Assembly (NCBI RefSeq): GCF_008831285.2
Contig: NW_022204810.1
Span: 1-37,983, forward strand
Reading direction: 5' to 3'
Source: Nymphaea colorata
Lineage: Eukaryota > Streptophyta > Magnoliopsida > Nymphaeales > Nymphaeaceae
DNA length: 37,983 bases
Within the stretch, counting starts at the first letter, position 1. The number at the start of each line of letters is the position of its first letter. The position numbers and the translations under genes were made by a program. Of the stretch, positions 9,084-20,359 are shown in pieces. The notes under the pieces are model-generated. The model searched no databases. It was not told where the DNA came from and saw nothing but the letters and a program-made list of their open reading frames with translations.

Positions 9084-10310
9084 TCATTTGGTTTGGCCAT
9101 TATCCTTCCTGCTGGTCCTATTCTTGGCCACCATGGCCATAAAGTTCAAAGGTTCCTTGACCTCACAATACGGTTTGATTTCCTTCTCGTAATCGACGCT
9201 ATCCTCCACGCTCACCTCCAGGGCTATCTTGAACTATTTTTCAATGCGTTTGATGGTGCGTGGTTGGCGTTCTCCCTCAGCTCGCTGGAGGCCGACCGCA
9301 GGATGTTCTCCTCGTGGAACTTGGTATTGTAGAGCGTCTTGTTGTTGAAGTAGTCCGTGTACTCCTGCTTGCTGATCAGCCTCGTCGGCTCCTTCGCGCA
9401 CCTATACTGCGAACTCACCGCCCCGGCGGCCAGAAATGCCCCTCCTGACGTTCTCCAGCGTCCCTCCGAACTTGCGCTACAACTGCGAAGGGTTGCAGTA
9501 CTCCAACAGCGGCTCGATGGTCTGCTCGTCGAAGAAGTTTATCTTCCTCACTGTCTACTCCTCCAGGAACTTCTTGACGATCGCCCACAGGAAAGAAATG
9601 GAGCGGGGATGCGCACCACGTAGCAAACGAACATCCGCGACCGGTACGTATCCGAAAGGAAGGTGAAGCTCTTCTTCATGGCAGAAACGAGGGAGAAAAG
9701 GCCAGTCTCCGCCACGTCGATCACCGAGATCCAGTTCTCCACCTGGCCCGGTATCAGGAAATTTCGCATCACGTACTCGAAGAAGTAGGTCTGCGTCTAT
9801 ATCAGCTCGTCCTCGCTCATCCCCGAACTGATTATCTTGGCAACGTCGAAGACCAAAATGGGACGGTAGTGGCAGTCCCTCCCAGTAACGTAGAACACGC
9901 CGTCGCGCTGGATTAAGGCAAGGGTACTAGATTTTTGGCTACGTGCTTGGTGAAGGAGAGCTCTCGGACTGAGTTTTGGTAGTTGATGAAGGTCTACATG
10001 TCGGCGATGCACTTTTTATTGTTGCAGCCCGTGGAGAGGAGGAAGCGCATCTTCCACGACCTGTCCCACCGCGCATCCAGCCTCACTCCCTTCCTCTGCA
10101 CGTACTACTCAAATTCCTTCAGCTTCTCCAACTAATACGGAGTGTAGGTCTCTTCCGCCCACCCCTCAAACAGCAACCGGCGTATCCCCTTCGCCTGTCC
10201 GATCCTGAAGTCGTCTCTACTCTCGGGGCTGGTTGCCCTGAAGGGATGAAGAGGAAGGCCTCCTCGGGTATGTGCGGGTGGTCGCCGAGGGTGTTGAACT
10301 GCTGGTACAT
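9084..10310 (-). CDS. CRAL-TRIO (SEC14-like) lipid-binding protein
   Basis: ATG at 10310, TGA at 9086-9084, about 402 residues. The N-terminal part has the CRAL-TRIO-N helices (RWDRSWKMRFLLSTGCNNKKCIADMETFINYQ). The lipid-binding domain follows: GRDCHYRPILVFDVAKI, then VENWISVIDVAETGLFSLV, CYVVRIPAPFLSCWAIVKKFLEEETVRKI, and the closing KFGGTLEN. These fit SEC14-type phosphatidylinositol/phosphatidylcholine transfer proteins, which act in the cytosol at membranes. A charged C-terminal tail is added. The model needs one intron, three -1 steps (about 10215, 9590, 9265) and one +1 step at a GGGG run near 9440. Its ATG lies 36 bp from that of the divergent large coiled-coil gene. Confidence 0.83.
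9908..9927 (-). other. 20-nt intron (SEC14-like gene)
   Basis: GTACCCTTGCCTTAATCCAG. Removal joins VAKNL to RDGVFYVTGRDC. Confidence 0.9.
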
Positions 10311-10346
10311 TTAAAACTTTGTGGAACATAATCGAGTTTAGAAATA
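10311..10346. promoter_or_regulatory. 36-bp divergent start-to-start spacer
   Basis: The only non-coding bases between the SEC14-like gene (-) and the large coiled-coil gene (+). It is A/T-rich with no motif I can name. Confidence 0.55.
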
Positions 10347-13300
10347 ATGGCATAGCAAACCAGAGAGCTGCGCCTCTCCCACGCAGACATCACCGGAGTA
10401 TTCACCTCCCTACTCGCCCTCCCCCGCTCGCACAAGGCCCTCCACCCCTCCCAGGAGCGCAGCAAGTACGCCGAACTGAGGGAGTGGCTGCAGCGAGCCA
10501 TGATGGAAGTGGTCCGGAGCCCTCAGGGCCAGGGCAAGGCGGTATGCGAGCAGTAGCAGCGGGTGATGGTGGCTTTGCTGGAGGAGCTGGCCGAGCTGGG
10601 GCGAAGTAATGCGCGGAGAAGGGACCCTGCTGTAGATAGTGCGCGAGTACCTCATCAGCACGCTGAATGCCTATTGGTCGGCCCTCGAGAACGCCAACCG
10701 GGAGGTGTGGTACTAATTCTAGCACAACTCGGTTCGGGTTTAGCGCGAGTACATCGCCGACCTGAAGCGGCTGCAGGCCGAGAACGAGGAGCTGAAGAAG
10801 GACAAGGACCATCGCTGGCGCAACATGTTCATGCTGATCAAGGACAACCGCATCCACCGTCGCCAGAACAGGAAGTGCTGACCAGTATCAACTACGAGAT
10901 GGAGAAGAACGTATCCCTGGCCTAGCAGATGATCCTCCTACGAGAGGAAAACTAAAAATTGAAATAAAATTAGCCTGCTTCGAAAACGACCCCATCCGCA
11001 TCGAGACCTTCGCCGAAACCCACCTGAAGCTGCTGTAGCTCTAGGAGAGCATACGCAGCTACCCCAAACGCAGCAAGAAGATCCTCAAGAACGACCTGGT
11101 CAAGATCGAGATCCAGCAGATCAACAACCTCAACGACAAGATCAAGTTCATCATCAAGGCCATCGAGGAAACCGGAGAAATCATCGACGAGTTCTACGAT
11201 GAGGAAACCATATGGTCCAACTTTCAATACAACATCTCCACACAGACTGAATCCATGTGCGATGATAAGGCCACCAACACCCCACAACCAGAATGGTCAC
11301 GCGGAAAGCCAGGTGAAGAAGGGGAACTGGTCAGGTTCGATGTGGTGGAGACTTACAACTTGATCATCCGGGGCATGAAGAAGGAACGCAAGGAGACCAG
11401 GTAGCGCGAGAGCAAAATCCCCATGCTCTCCACCACCTTCTCCCCCGGCACGCGCTTCTCCTCGCGCAGGGAGGAACCGAAAAGGCCAGGAGTTTTCCTC
11501 CAAGCAGAAGATGGCAGAAAACCAGTTCAGCCTCTGCGAGTCGGTCAAGATGACCATCCACAACGGCAGGATCATCTACATCTCCACCTACAACACAGAG
11601 ATATTCAACGGACCCGACATATTGAGGAGGATCGAGGAGAAGATAGAAACGGATAGGGCCGCATGCAAGGAGGAGGAGAAGAGACAGAAACGGGAGAAAA
11701 GGGAAAGAAGAGAAGAAATTGAAGTGCAACTGCTGGCCGAGAGGGTTGAAGCGGAAGTGCAGACGGAGATTTTCCTGTTTGCTCCTCCCGAGGAGAGGCA
11801 GATCCGGACCAACCAGAGCAAGCACCGGACTAAATTCGCCCCCTCCCTTCCCCTCTTCACCCAACTCTCTCAGTAGTAATAAAAACGCAAGAAAAACGCC
11901 CCTCTCCAACTCAAGATCATGGACGAAGTCAACGTCGAGTACAATCCCGGCAAGAGCAGATCCCAACATCACAAATTCAAATTCTTGGCAAATACCAATC
12001 CCTCTCCAACCGTCTAGAAGGAAATCCCAGCTGTGGGGAAGTCCAACCTTTCCTAGAAGGCCTTGGAATCGAGCAGGACCAATAATGGAACCCGCAACAA
12101 TAAGAGATTAAACTCGCTTGAACGTTTCTACGGTGAGGAGGGGGTCATCGGCAGAAAGATATAAAAGGAAACAGCATAGAAGGTAGTGGAGAAGAGTGAC
12201 TATTGCACCCAAACTGAGGAGAAGGTAATAGCGGCACCCAAAGGGAAAAACGAGAGATTATCAATAACCAATATGGAAGCCACCAAAGAGGACCGTCCCT
12301 CTCTGACCAACCAGACCAACACAAATACCACTCTCAATTCCTCTTTCGCCCAGGACATCAAACAGCTCCGCAAATAGACCAAAAACAAGGTCTTCAACCA
12401 GTCCGCCGACAATCTCAACACCTCAAAACCCAAATCAAAACTCAACCGACGCAGCGAAATGAGCCCTCTCAAGAATATATAACAACCCAAGAAGATACAG
12501 AAAATATCGAGAAACTAACTGCTGAAACATAAACGGACCTCAACTTAGAACAACTAGATCGAAAATATGAGCGAGGGGAATTTGAAAACGAATAAACAGT
12601 TTAGAATGAAACCGTTGCACAGGATCAGCGAAGTCCTTACGTAAGCCGACATCACACGCGAAGATAATCCCCTACCCAGCAAGGACAAAAGCCTACCACT
12701 GACAATCACTCGCGAGGGATAAATTAGGGCCACTGACTTCGCGAAGGGCGTCTAGAAGATCCTGAAGAGCATGGACATACGAAAGAACTAAATCCTCTCC
12801 AATAACTACACCCTCAAGACTTACCTTTCCTCCTACTTCAAGTGTCTCTACGGGAGGGAAATCTACAACAACTTCCTTCAATTCCTGGCGGCTGCATAAC
12901 CGCAAGAAGCCACCATCTGCTTCTCCAGACTAGCCAACTCCAAAGCACCCTAGCCCTACCTCGTCGACATCTTCAAAGGCTTTGTAAAGTCCATTAACAA
13001 ATGCTACATACTCGGGGAATCCCCCTGCTCCAACCGTCTTCGGCAGGAGGTTTTGAAATACCTAGCGGGACTGTTCTTGTAGGAGGAATAGATAAACTCC
13101 TTTGCGTTGAGGATGAGGAACAAGGGATGCTATACGCTGATGGGCTGGTTCAACTGTCTGTAGCAGGAACTGAGGACCTAAAGCATCCACTCTCAACTGT
13201 ATTCCCTCCTTTCTCTCTGGCTGGGCGATGCCACAGATTCGCTCACCTACTAATTCATCGAGGAAATCTCCTACTTCATGCAGACAGACCCCCAGAACCA

Positions 13301-13766
13301 CAAGTACCTGATGCGTTGCAAATTCTTCCTCACCGAGCAAGTCCCGCTGCACCGTTTCTGTCTCTTCAGTTACCGTTTCCTTTGGAACAGGATGCTGAAC
13401 TTCCAGAGCAGCATCGAAGAGGATTACTCTAAGCGTTTGGGAGCGTATAGCCACGATAAGGCGGTCAGTCGCATCGAGCAATACCGGACCATTCTCCAAT
13501 AGTTCAAGAACATAGAGAAGTGCTACAAGTATTGGAGCCTCATCGCCGACAGGTACGGAAGCAAGGTGAACAAACACCTCATCATGCTCGTCGAACTCAG
13601 CATCCAGGAGTACAGACTGAAAAATTAGATGCCGCTGAGTAGGGAGTTGAAGTATCTGAGCCTGGTCTTTGAGGGGTTGCAGAAAAAGAAAGAATTCGAA
13701 AGCATCAAAACCAAGATTGATAACGCCAATAAGGAAAGCATCCTTGGCTCCAAAACTGCCCTTTGA
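10347..13766 (+). CDS. Large coiled-coil protein with TQT (LC8-type) motifs, ~1139 residues
   Basis: ATG at 10347 and TGA at 13764-13766. From 11511 to the stop the frame is open for 2.25 kb with many UAA/UAG codons. The first ~400 residues form long coiled coils (YIADLKRLQAENEELKKDKD; EMEKNVSLAEQMILLREENE). A low-complexity middle carries ISTQTES (near 11240) and DYCTQTEEK (near 12210), which fit the TQT core bound by dynein light chain LC8. The C-terminal ~350 residues look globular and helical (SSYFKCLYGREIYNNFLQFL; RFCLFSYRFLWNRMLNFQSS). A role as a cytoskeletal or axonemal scaffold is inference. Four frame steps (+1 ~10593, -1 ~10875, -1 ~10968, +1 ~11483) cancel out, so the N-terminal and C-terminal frames agree. 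No family recognised. Confidence 0.72.
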
Positions 13767-13893
13767 TATTACTATGTCCGTCATTTACTCCATCAAGACA
13801 CATAAGAATGTATAATGTATATGATAGGGAATTGTGAATGATAGGATTGATGGTAAAATTGATTAATATAAAAATCGTATGAAGATGAGTGGC

Positions 13894-15102
13894 TCACATG
13901 ATGATCCATTCATCTTTCCCCAACTCTTCAGCTGTTGGACGTTTCCTGTAGTCGAAATTCAGCATCCTTCCCAAAAGAGATGCAAGTTAGGGTGATAACT
14001 ATGGAGGCAATCTTAGATCCCCCTTTACCACCTTCAGAAATAGCGTTTTTTATGTGTTTCCTTTGAATGGGAAGCTGCCCACCACCATCCTGTAGATGAT
14101 GATACCCAAAGACCATATGTCTGCTGGCTTGCCGAAATACCCTTCTCTTTGGATGACCTCCGGAGCTATATAATGCGGAGTTCCACAGAAATCGTAGAGC
14201 ATGAAGGTTTCCCGAGGCAACTTCCTGCTGAAGCCGTAGTCGATCAGTTTCAGCTTCCCCTCTCTCCCAATCAGTATGTTCTCCATCTTCAAATCCCGAT
14301 GCACGATCTCCAGGCCGTGCAGATACTCCAAGGTCTTCCCCACCTGTCTAGCCACCCCTCTCGCAGCCGCCTCACCCGCTCCCGCGCCCTACCTCAGCCA
14401 GTCGGCCAGCGACCGGTTCTCGCAAAGCTCAGTGACTATGTGGATGGCATCCTCGGTCTATATGGTCTACTGGTAGGCGGGGATGCAGGGGTGCTGCACT
14501 GTCTGCAGGATCTGGATCTCGTTTTAGAGGTTGGCGCGTCGGTCCTCCGTTCCCAGAGCAGTCCGGAGGTAAGCCTTTACTGCAAACTTTTTCCCCTCTC
14601 TGTTGCGAGCCACTCGCACCACAGAATAGGTTCCTCTTCCGAGGACGGGACCGAGCCTATAATCCCTAAGCGAGTCGGAGAAATCCAATTTGGTGATGCT
14701 TTTCTCGGATCTGAGCCGATGCGGGTTATCCAGCGAATCGATGCTGCGTTACCTGGCGAATAGCGGATTGGGCATGACAATCCTGGGAAATCCTTCTCTT
14801 TCCTTATCGCCCTTTTCCCTACTCTTCTCATTGCAGAGTTCTATTTCCTGGAGGGTGAGCAAGTTGAGGTGGGTTTGCTCTAGCAGTTGCAATTCTTTAT
14901 TGGAGTTGCGCATGACCCTGGTCTCCTTGCCCTCGAGGGACTTGCGCGAGAAATTGGAATTGGGGTGGTTGTTGGTGCTGATCTTGCGGATGTACGGCAA
15001 TTTCACCGGCTTGCCCAACTCCACCTCACCCGTCTTCACCATCTGCGAAGCCTAGGTCTTCAGGTTCTCGTTCTTTAGACGCTGCGGCCTGTTCTCGCTC
15101 AT
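13894..15102 (-). CDS. Serine/threonine protein kinase, CAMK/SNF1-AMPK-like, DYG variant
   Basis: One frame of 403 codons, ATG 15102 to TGA 13896-13894, with no intron and no frame break. A ~140-residue charged N-terminal extension precedes the kinase domain. Visible motifs: glycine loop GRGTYSVVRVAR, VAIK-type lysine in KKFAVKAYL, alphaC glutamate in NLENEIQIL, catalytic loop HRDLKMEN, metal site DYG (in place of DFG), GTPHYIAPE, DIWSLGIIIY, and a C-lobe ending in RKRPTAEEL...W. All catalytic residues are present, so it should be active. In-frame TAG codons fall at positions where relatives favour Glu (YQETIETED). It is divergent from the P4-ATPase gene, with 171 bp between starts. Confidence 0.93.
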
Positions 15103-15273
15103 AAAATTATTATATATATATCGATTAATAGGCAACTGCCATACTCTCCACACCCCCGCATTCCTCATCCTTGTGATCCTTATTATTTTTTTTAGATTGT
15201 ATGATCATAAGTAAGAGAGTGTCCGTGGCAGGATATGTGCAAGATACTTCCAGATTTATATTTCGTAATTTGA

Positions 15274-18200
15274 ATGGAGGATCAGGGCAACGGCACCGAG
15301 AAGGATCCGAGAAGAATATTCAGTAATCGCACTCATGAAGCCTATGCCACTAACTAGGTGAAGAGTACTTCTTCCAACATTATAACCTTCGTCCCGTTGA
15401 ATTTGCTCAACCAGCTCACCAATCTGGCCAACAGTACGTTTCTTTCCACGTAGTCTACTTCATCATCATCTCCATCCTGCAGGTCATCCCGTCTATCTCC
15501 GTCACCAATGGCACCCCCACCACTCTCGTCCCGCTTTCCTTTGTCATGCTCTGTGTCTTGATAAAGGATGCATATGAAGAATTTTATCGTTACCTTAAGG
15601 ATAAGAGGGAAAACGAGAAACCAATCGACGTTTTGATCGGCGACCGCTTCGAGGAGAGGACTTGGGAATCGCTAATGGTCGGACAAGTTATCAGGATCCG
15701 CAAAGAAGAACTGATCCCCTGCGACGTGCTTGTTGTTAAGACCAGCGACCCCGAAAATCGAGCCTTTGTTTAAACTAAGGGATTGGACGGCTAAACTAAC
15801 TTGAAACTGAAGCAATCCTTCGTTGCCAACAAAGCCGGTCGTATGGTCATAAACGACGAGACATATAAGCGCTCAACCGAAATTGAATACAGTCCGCCAA
15901 ATCGTTACTTTAACGCCTTTGAAGGATGGGCAGATTACGACGGCAAAGTGCCGATCGACCACAATAACCTCATCCTTCGAGGATGCACCTTGAAAAACGT
16001 GCATTAGGTCATAGGTGTATGCCTTTACACTGGTTCGGATACAAAGCTGGTCCTAAATTCCGTAAAATTCGAGCCGAAAAAATCCAAGTTGATGACATAG
16101 ATAAACAAGCTAGTCGTCTAAATCTTCATCTACCAAGTGATCGTGGCCTTGGTTTGCTCTCTCTTCAACACCCTCCTCGAGAACAGCTACCACGAGATAA
16201 CCAAATTTATCCCCATGAGCAATTTCTGGATCACCACTTGCACCTGGTGGCTCCTTATGACTTATTTCATCCCCATTTCCCTCATGGTCACCATGTAAAT
16301 GGTCAAGCTCTTCCAAGGATCAACGCTCACGTCAGACCCTCTAGGCTTCTCAAAAGCTTATGATTGCCCCACCACAGCCAACAATACCTCTGTGAATGAA
16401 AATTTGGGTCAAATTAGATATGTTTTTACCGACAAGACTGGCACTTTGACGAAGAATAACATGATCTTCAGGTACTTCGTCTGCAATGGGATGCTGTATG
16501 GCGACCAGGAGGATGCTGGTGAGGTCAGGAACACTCCTCAAGAGATGAGAGGAAGTGTACGCATGTATGATGGCCGATTGAGAAGCATGAAGAATAATTA
16601 AAAAGTACAAGAAGCTCTAAAATTGATATGCTTGTGCCACGATATTTACGTCGAGAATGAGGATGGAAAACTGACATATAATTCGAGTTCACCCGACGAG
16701 ATCGCTTTGATAAATTTCGCCAAAATGCAAGAGAAGGAATTGCTTGGTGAGCACAACCACATGATATAGATCGCTGAGGGCAGTGGCGGAAGAAGGAACA
16801 TAATGAAATACGAAAAACTTGCCATTCTGGAGTTCAACTCAGTCCGAAAGAGAATGTCAGTCATCATCAGGGACTCACAGACCAAACAGATCACACTCTA
16901 TACCAAGGGGGCAGATTCTACAGTGAAGTAATTGATCAAACCACGTGAGAAGGATCTTTAGGCCACGCAGAAACATATTGATGAGCTTAGTGTACAAGGC
17001 CTAAGAACATTAATGCTGGGCAAGAAACACCTCACAAAGGAAGAGTATGAAGAGTGGAACAAGGAGTTCATCAGAGCTAGGGGAATGATTGGCGAAAATA
17101 AGGAAAAAGCAGTTGCCTAGTGCTATGAAAGAATATAGAAGAACTTGGATTTGGTGGGAGCAACAGCTATTGAAGACGAACTGCAGGACGATGTGATCCA
17201 AACAATCACCGATATGCGTCTAGCAGGCATGACCTTCTTCATCCTCACCGGAGATAAAAAAGAAACTGCAGTCAACATTGGCCGTTCTTGCGGTCTGGTC
17301 GATAGAGATGCATTATTGGTTGATATCCCCACCTACGATCCCGGAGATGAGCATGGATGGCAACTAAAGATCAAGAAGCTGAACGAGATAAAAGAGAAAA
17401 AAGTGTTTTTACTTAACGCCTAAAAGTCAATTCCCAAGATATTACCAACCGACCAAACCATATGCTACCGCTGCACCCCAGCAAACAAGAAAGAAATCGT
17501 CAAGATCTTCAAAGACAAATCACCCGCCCTCACGATGGCTGTCGGTGATGGCGCTAACGATGTCAACATGATCACTGCTGCCGATGTCGGCGTCGGAATC
17601 AGAGGAAAAGAAGGGACTGAGGCTGCTAGAGTGGCTGATTACGTTGCAGGTGAGTTCAAGTTCATCAAGTTACTCACACTCTACTACGGACGTTAGTGGT
17701 ACCGCAAGAATGCATAGCTTGCTAACTATAGTTTCTTCAAGAACTGGTTCCACGTCGCCTCTACTGTTGCCTTCGGAGGCTTCACCTACTTCTCCGGAGT
17801 CATGATCTTCAACGTCTACCTGTATGAGCTCTTCAACGTCATTTTCTCCAGCTGGCCCATCATCCTCTGGGCGGTCTTCGATGAATAATACTCCTACAAG
17901 GAATCCTCATAATCCCCAAATCTTTACTTGCCCGGTATCAACAATGCCCATTTCAACCAGACTGTCTTTCTGAGGAACATTGGCTTTGCGATTCTCTTTG
18001 GCGTGGTTTCTCTATTGGTCCTGGTGAACATCCTCGAAAATGAAGTCTTGGATGTGTTTGGTACGATAGGAGATATGAAACTAAGTGGCAGCATCCTCTA
18101 CGCTGTTATTGTGATTATCATCAATCTCAAGATCTTAGTGTTAACTACAGGAGTAAAGCCTCTTCTCTTCGTGATGACTATCCTAAGTATAGTCTCTTAC

Positions 18201-18440
18201 TGGCCAACCGAGGCAATTTACGCCAAATTCCTTGACAATTCCTAATTTGCCTACGTGGACGCTTTATGGAAGTACCCAAGCGCCCTTTTCGCAGCCATCG
18301 TCTTGACCTTTTTCTTCATCATGATCGAATTCGGATACAGGAAATGGCAATAGTTCAGCTACCAGCACAACAGAATGACAATGGTGAAAGGAATGGAAAA
18401 AGATCTGTTCGATTTTATTCTCAAGAGCCACAACAAATGA
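15274..18440 (+). CDS. P4-type ATPase (phospholipid flippase)
   Basis: ATG at 15274, one 20-nt intron, then one frame to TGA 18438-18440: 1048 residues, normal for the family. It moves aminophospholipids to the cytosolic leaflet. Motifs in order: N-terminal SSNIITFVPLNLLNQL, TM1-2 (IYFIIISILQVIP), actuator DGETNLK (E = TAA at 15792-15794), ISLMVTMEMVKLFQ in TM4 (P4-type PISL), phosphorylation site DKTGTLT, nucleotide-domain KGADS, TGDKKETAVNIG, hinge GDGANDVNMI, then the C-terminal membrane helices. P4 rather than ion-pump identity follows from the PISL segment and the lack of acidic TM4 transport residues. It sits between the divergent kinase and the convergent MORN gene (65 bp between stops). 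It needs no frame step. Confidence 0.96.
15434..15453 (+). other. 20-nt intron (P4-ATPase)
   Basis: GTACGTTTCTTTCCACGTAG. Removal gives LANIYFIIISILQVIP, exactly the family spacing between LAN and ILQ-x-x-P. Confidence 0.96.
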
Positions 18441-18505
18441 TCCAACAATGAACACCATTACATTCAATATAAGCAGAAATATAAAGATATGAGATAGGGA
18501 TGCGG

Positions 18506-19546
18506 TCATTCTTTGGATATGATGGTAATGAGGTTATCGTTTTTCCATTATCCTAAAATATATGAAGATGGACGGTATTTTTTTATCTTTGTACTACCAA
18601 TCTTCATATCAATCTTTTGCTCATTTTAAACCAACTATCCTTTTCCGCACTTCTGGCCTTACTTAAACGATCCTTCATAGGTGTATCTTGGGCATATGAG
18701 AATGCAATCATCTCCTTCGAGGTTTCCCTATTTGAACTATCCATTATATTCTGCTTCTCCTTTCTTGAAGATCAATTTTCCTTTCCCTTCAGCATACATA
18801 TCCTTCATTTATCCAATGTATTTGATCTCCTAGTTTTATATAATTCCATTCATCAATATTCCTTCCTTCCATTCTCCTTTAAAGGTGGTCCGAGTTTCAG
18901 TCTAAATAAACGTTCCCTTGCCATTCGCCTTTCCCTCTTCGAAATTTCCCTTATAAATGCCTTCCTAGGTGACGAGAAGACCATTTTTGGTTGGGACGAA
19001 GTTCTATAAAAATGTATCCCTTTGAATCTATCCCTCGTAGAAGGTGTGTTCGGTGAAAATAGAGATGAAAGTTTCATTAATGATGGAGACATAATGACCT
19101 TTTTGTGTTAATGTCCAAGGAGATGCAGTATTATTTTATTATTGAAACCTACCGAGCAATTCCTAGCAATGATGATACATATTTCTAAGTAACTTTTTAG
19201 AGAGGGTAAGCCTGATCACGCTAAAAGGAATCTTCACTTTTTTATTTTTATTATCATTGGAGATGGTCAAGTTGACATCCTCCATTTTCAAAATCCCAGC
19301 CTGTTCCAAAGAATTCATTCTGACATGCGTGGATGCCTAAAATTGGGTATTGGCTGTTGAGTCGAAGATCTGATTTTTGGGCGTTGGCGTATACTTGCTT
19401 TCTGTTTTATTATCCGAGGCATCGTTGACGAGGATGATTTCGATTTTGGGATTAGCTCTGGCCATTTTGACCGCGTTGAGCTAGAGATCCTGGTGATGGG
19501 AAGGCTGGCAACACTATCCGACGGCCTTGACTAACTGGTTGCCCAT
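18506..19546 (-). CDS. MORN-repeat protein with putative myristoylation/palmitoylation signal
   Basis: One frame, 347 codons, ATG 19546 to TGA 18508-18506, no introns. The N-terminus MGNQLVKAVGECCQPS has the N-myristoylation glycine and a nearby cysteine pair suited to palmitoylation. The N-terminal ~170 residues are unassigned. At least six MORN units follow: FYEGEI, YKGNFEEGKANGKG, FKGEWKEGILMNG, YIGEM...EGKGKL, YNGEFKEGNLEG, YEGSFKEGQKCGKG. MORN arrays bind membranes or act as structural rulers in cortical and axonemal structures; together with lipid anchors this suggests a cortical or ciliary-membrane protein (inference). It is convergent with the flippase gene. Confidence 0.88.
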
Positions 19547-19633
19547 TTTGGAATATAGAAATAGTTTAAAGCTATAGCAAAATATGGAACCATAAAATGC
19601 ACATATGAGATGGGTTTACGTTTCAACAATCAT

Positions 19634-20281
19634 TCATAATCTTAGCTATAATTTGCTAAGCTATAGCTTTCCATTATCGACTAGGGATTTGAAATACTTG
19701 GCTTATTTTTTATATTTTCGATATTTCTCTTCGTAATTTATCTTTTCTCTCCCGCTTTCGCCAGAATTGCTATCTTATTTCTCTTTGTTACTCTATATCT
19801 TCTCTATCTTTTCCTTCAGCTCGCTTATTTGCTTGGTCATATCCATTTTTTCTAGTTTCAAAAGCTACATTTATCTTTTCATTTCCTATAGCTCCTTTCT
19901 TTCCTTTTAGTATTGCTAATTCCGCTATGCCTATTGCTCCATGGCAACGATTAGATGTATGGGATGCGTTTTGGACATGTTGAAGCTTGAAAAATATGAT
20001 TATCTTTAACTTGATTGCTCAGAGGCCGGATTAATGCTGCTCAGATTGTTGCGGTAGAGGTCTTCATGCATAGACTTTGCTATTTCTTAGAATTTTTATC
20101 TGTTCTATGCATAGCATTGCATGACATACTAAATGCTGTCCTTTAAGACAGATTCATTAAAATTTGGCTTGCTCTTGTGCAAGATTGATTACTTTTAAAA
20201 TATCAGCGAGGATTGGTCCAAACTAGATGATTAGATGGAAAGGGGCTGGTTGTTTTGATTTGGGACTTAATGGTCTGTCAT
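19634..20281 (-). CDS. Coiled-coil protein, 215 residues, unknown
   Basis: A single frame from ATG 20281 to TGA 19636-19634 (216 codons). The first half is serine/asparagine-rich with short helices (VLKDSIEYVMQCYAENREKF). The second half is an almost unbroken charged coiled coil (ERKELEEMKREMELLKLEKM; KQISELKEKIEKIES). A later in-frame ATG at 19978 would give only the coiled coil, but the upstream codons read as real protein. It lies tandem to the MORN gene (87 bp downstream) and to the next gene upstream (78 bp). No family recognised. Confidence 0.72.
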
Positions 20282-20359
20282 GTGTTATACTTTTTATTAT
20301 GATAGCTTATAAGTATAAGTAATATTCTCGCAATCAGATAAGAAATACAAAACAAGATC

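Noticed and set aside
10402-10857. Long minus-strand ORFs opposite the large coiled-coil gene (10.4-12 kb)
   Set aside because: Their composition (runs of L, V, P and F) is that of an antisense shadow; the plus strand carries the coiled-coil protein with consistent UAR glutamates.
15274-18440. UAA/UAG as glutamine (Tetrahymena-type code)
   Set aside because: C4A2 telomeres alone would allow it, but conserved sites such as DGETNLK and four ENW-type pore loops need Glu, not Gln.
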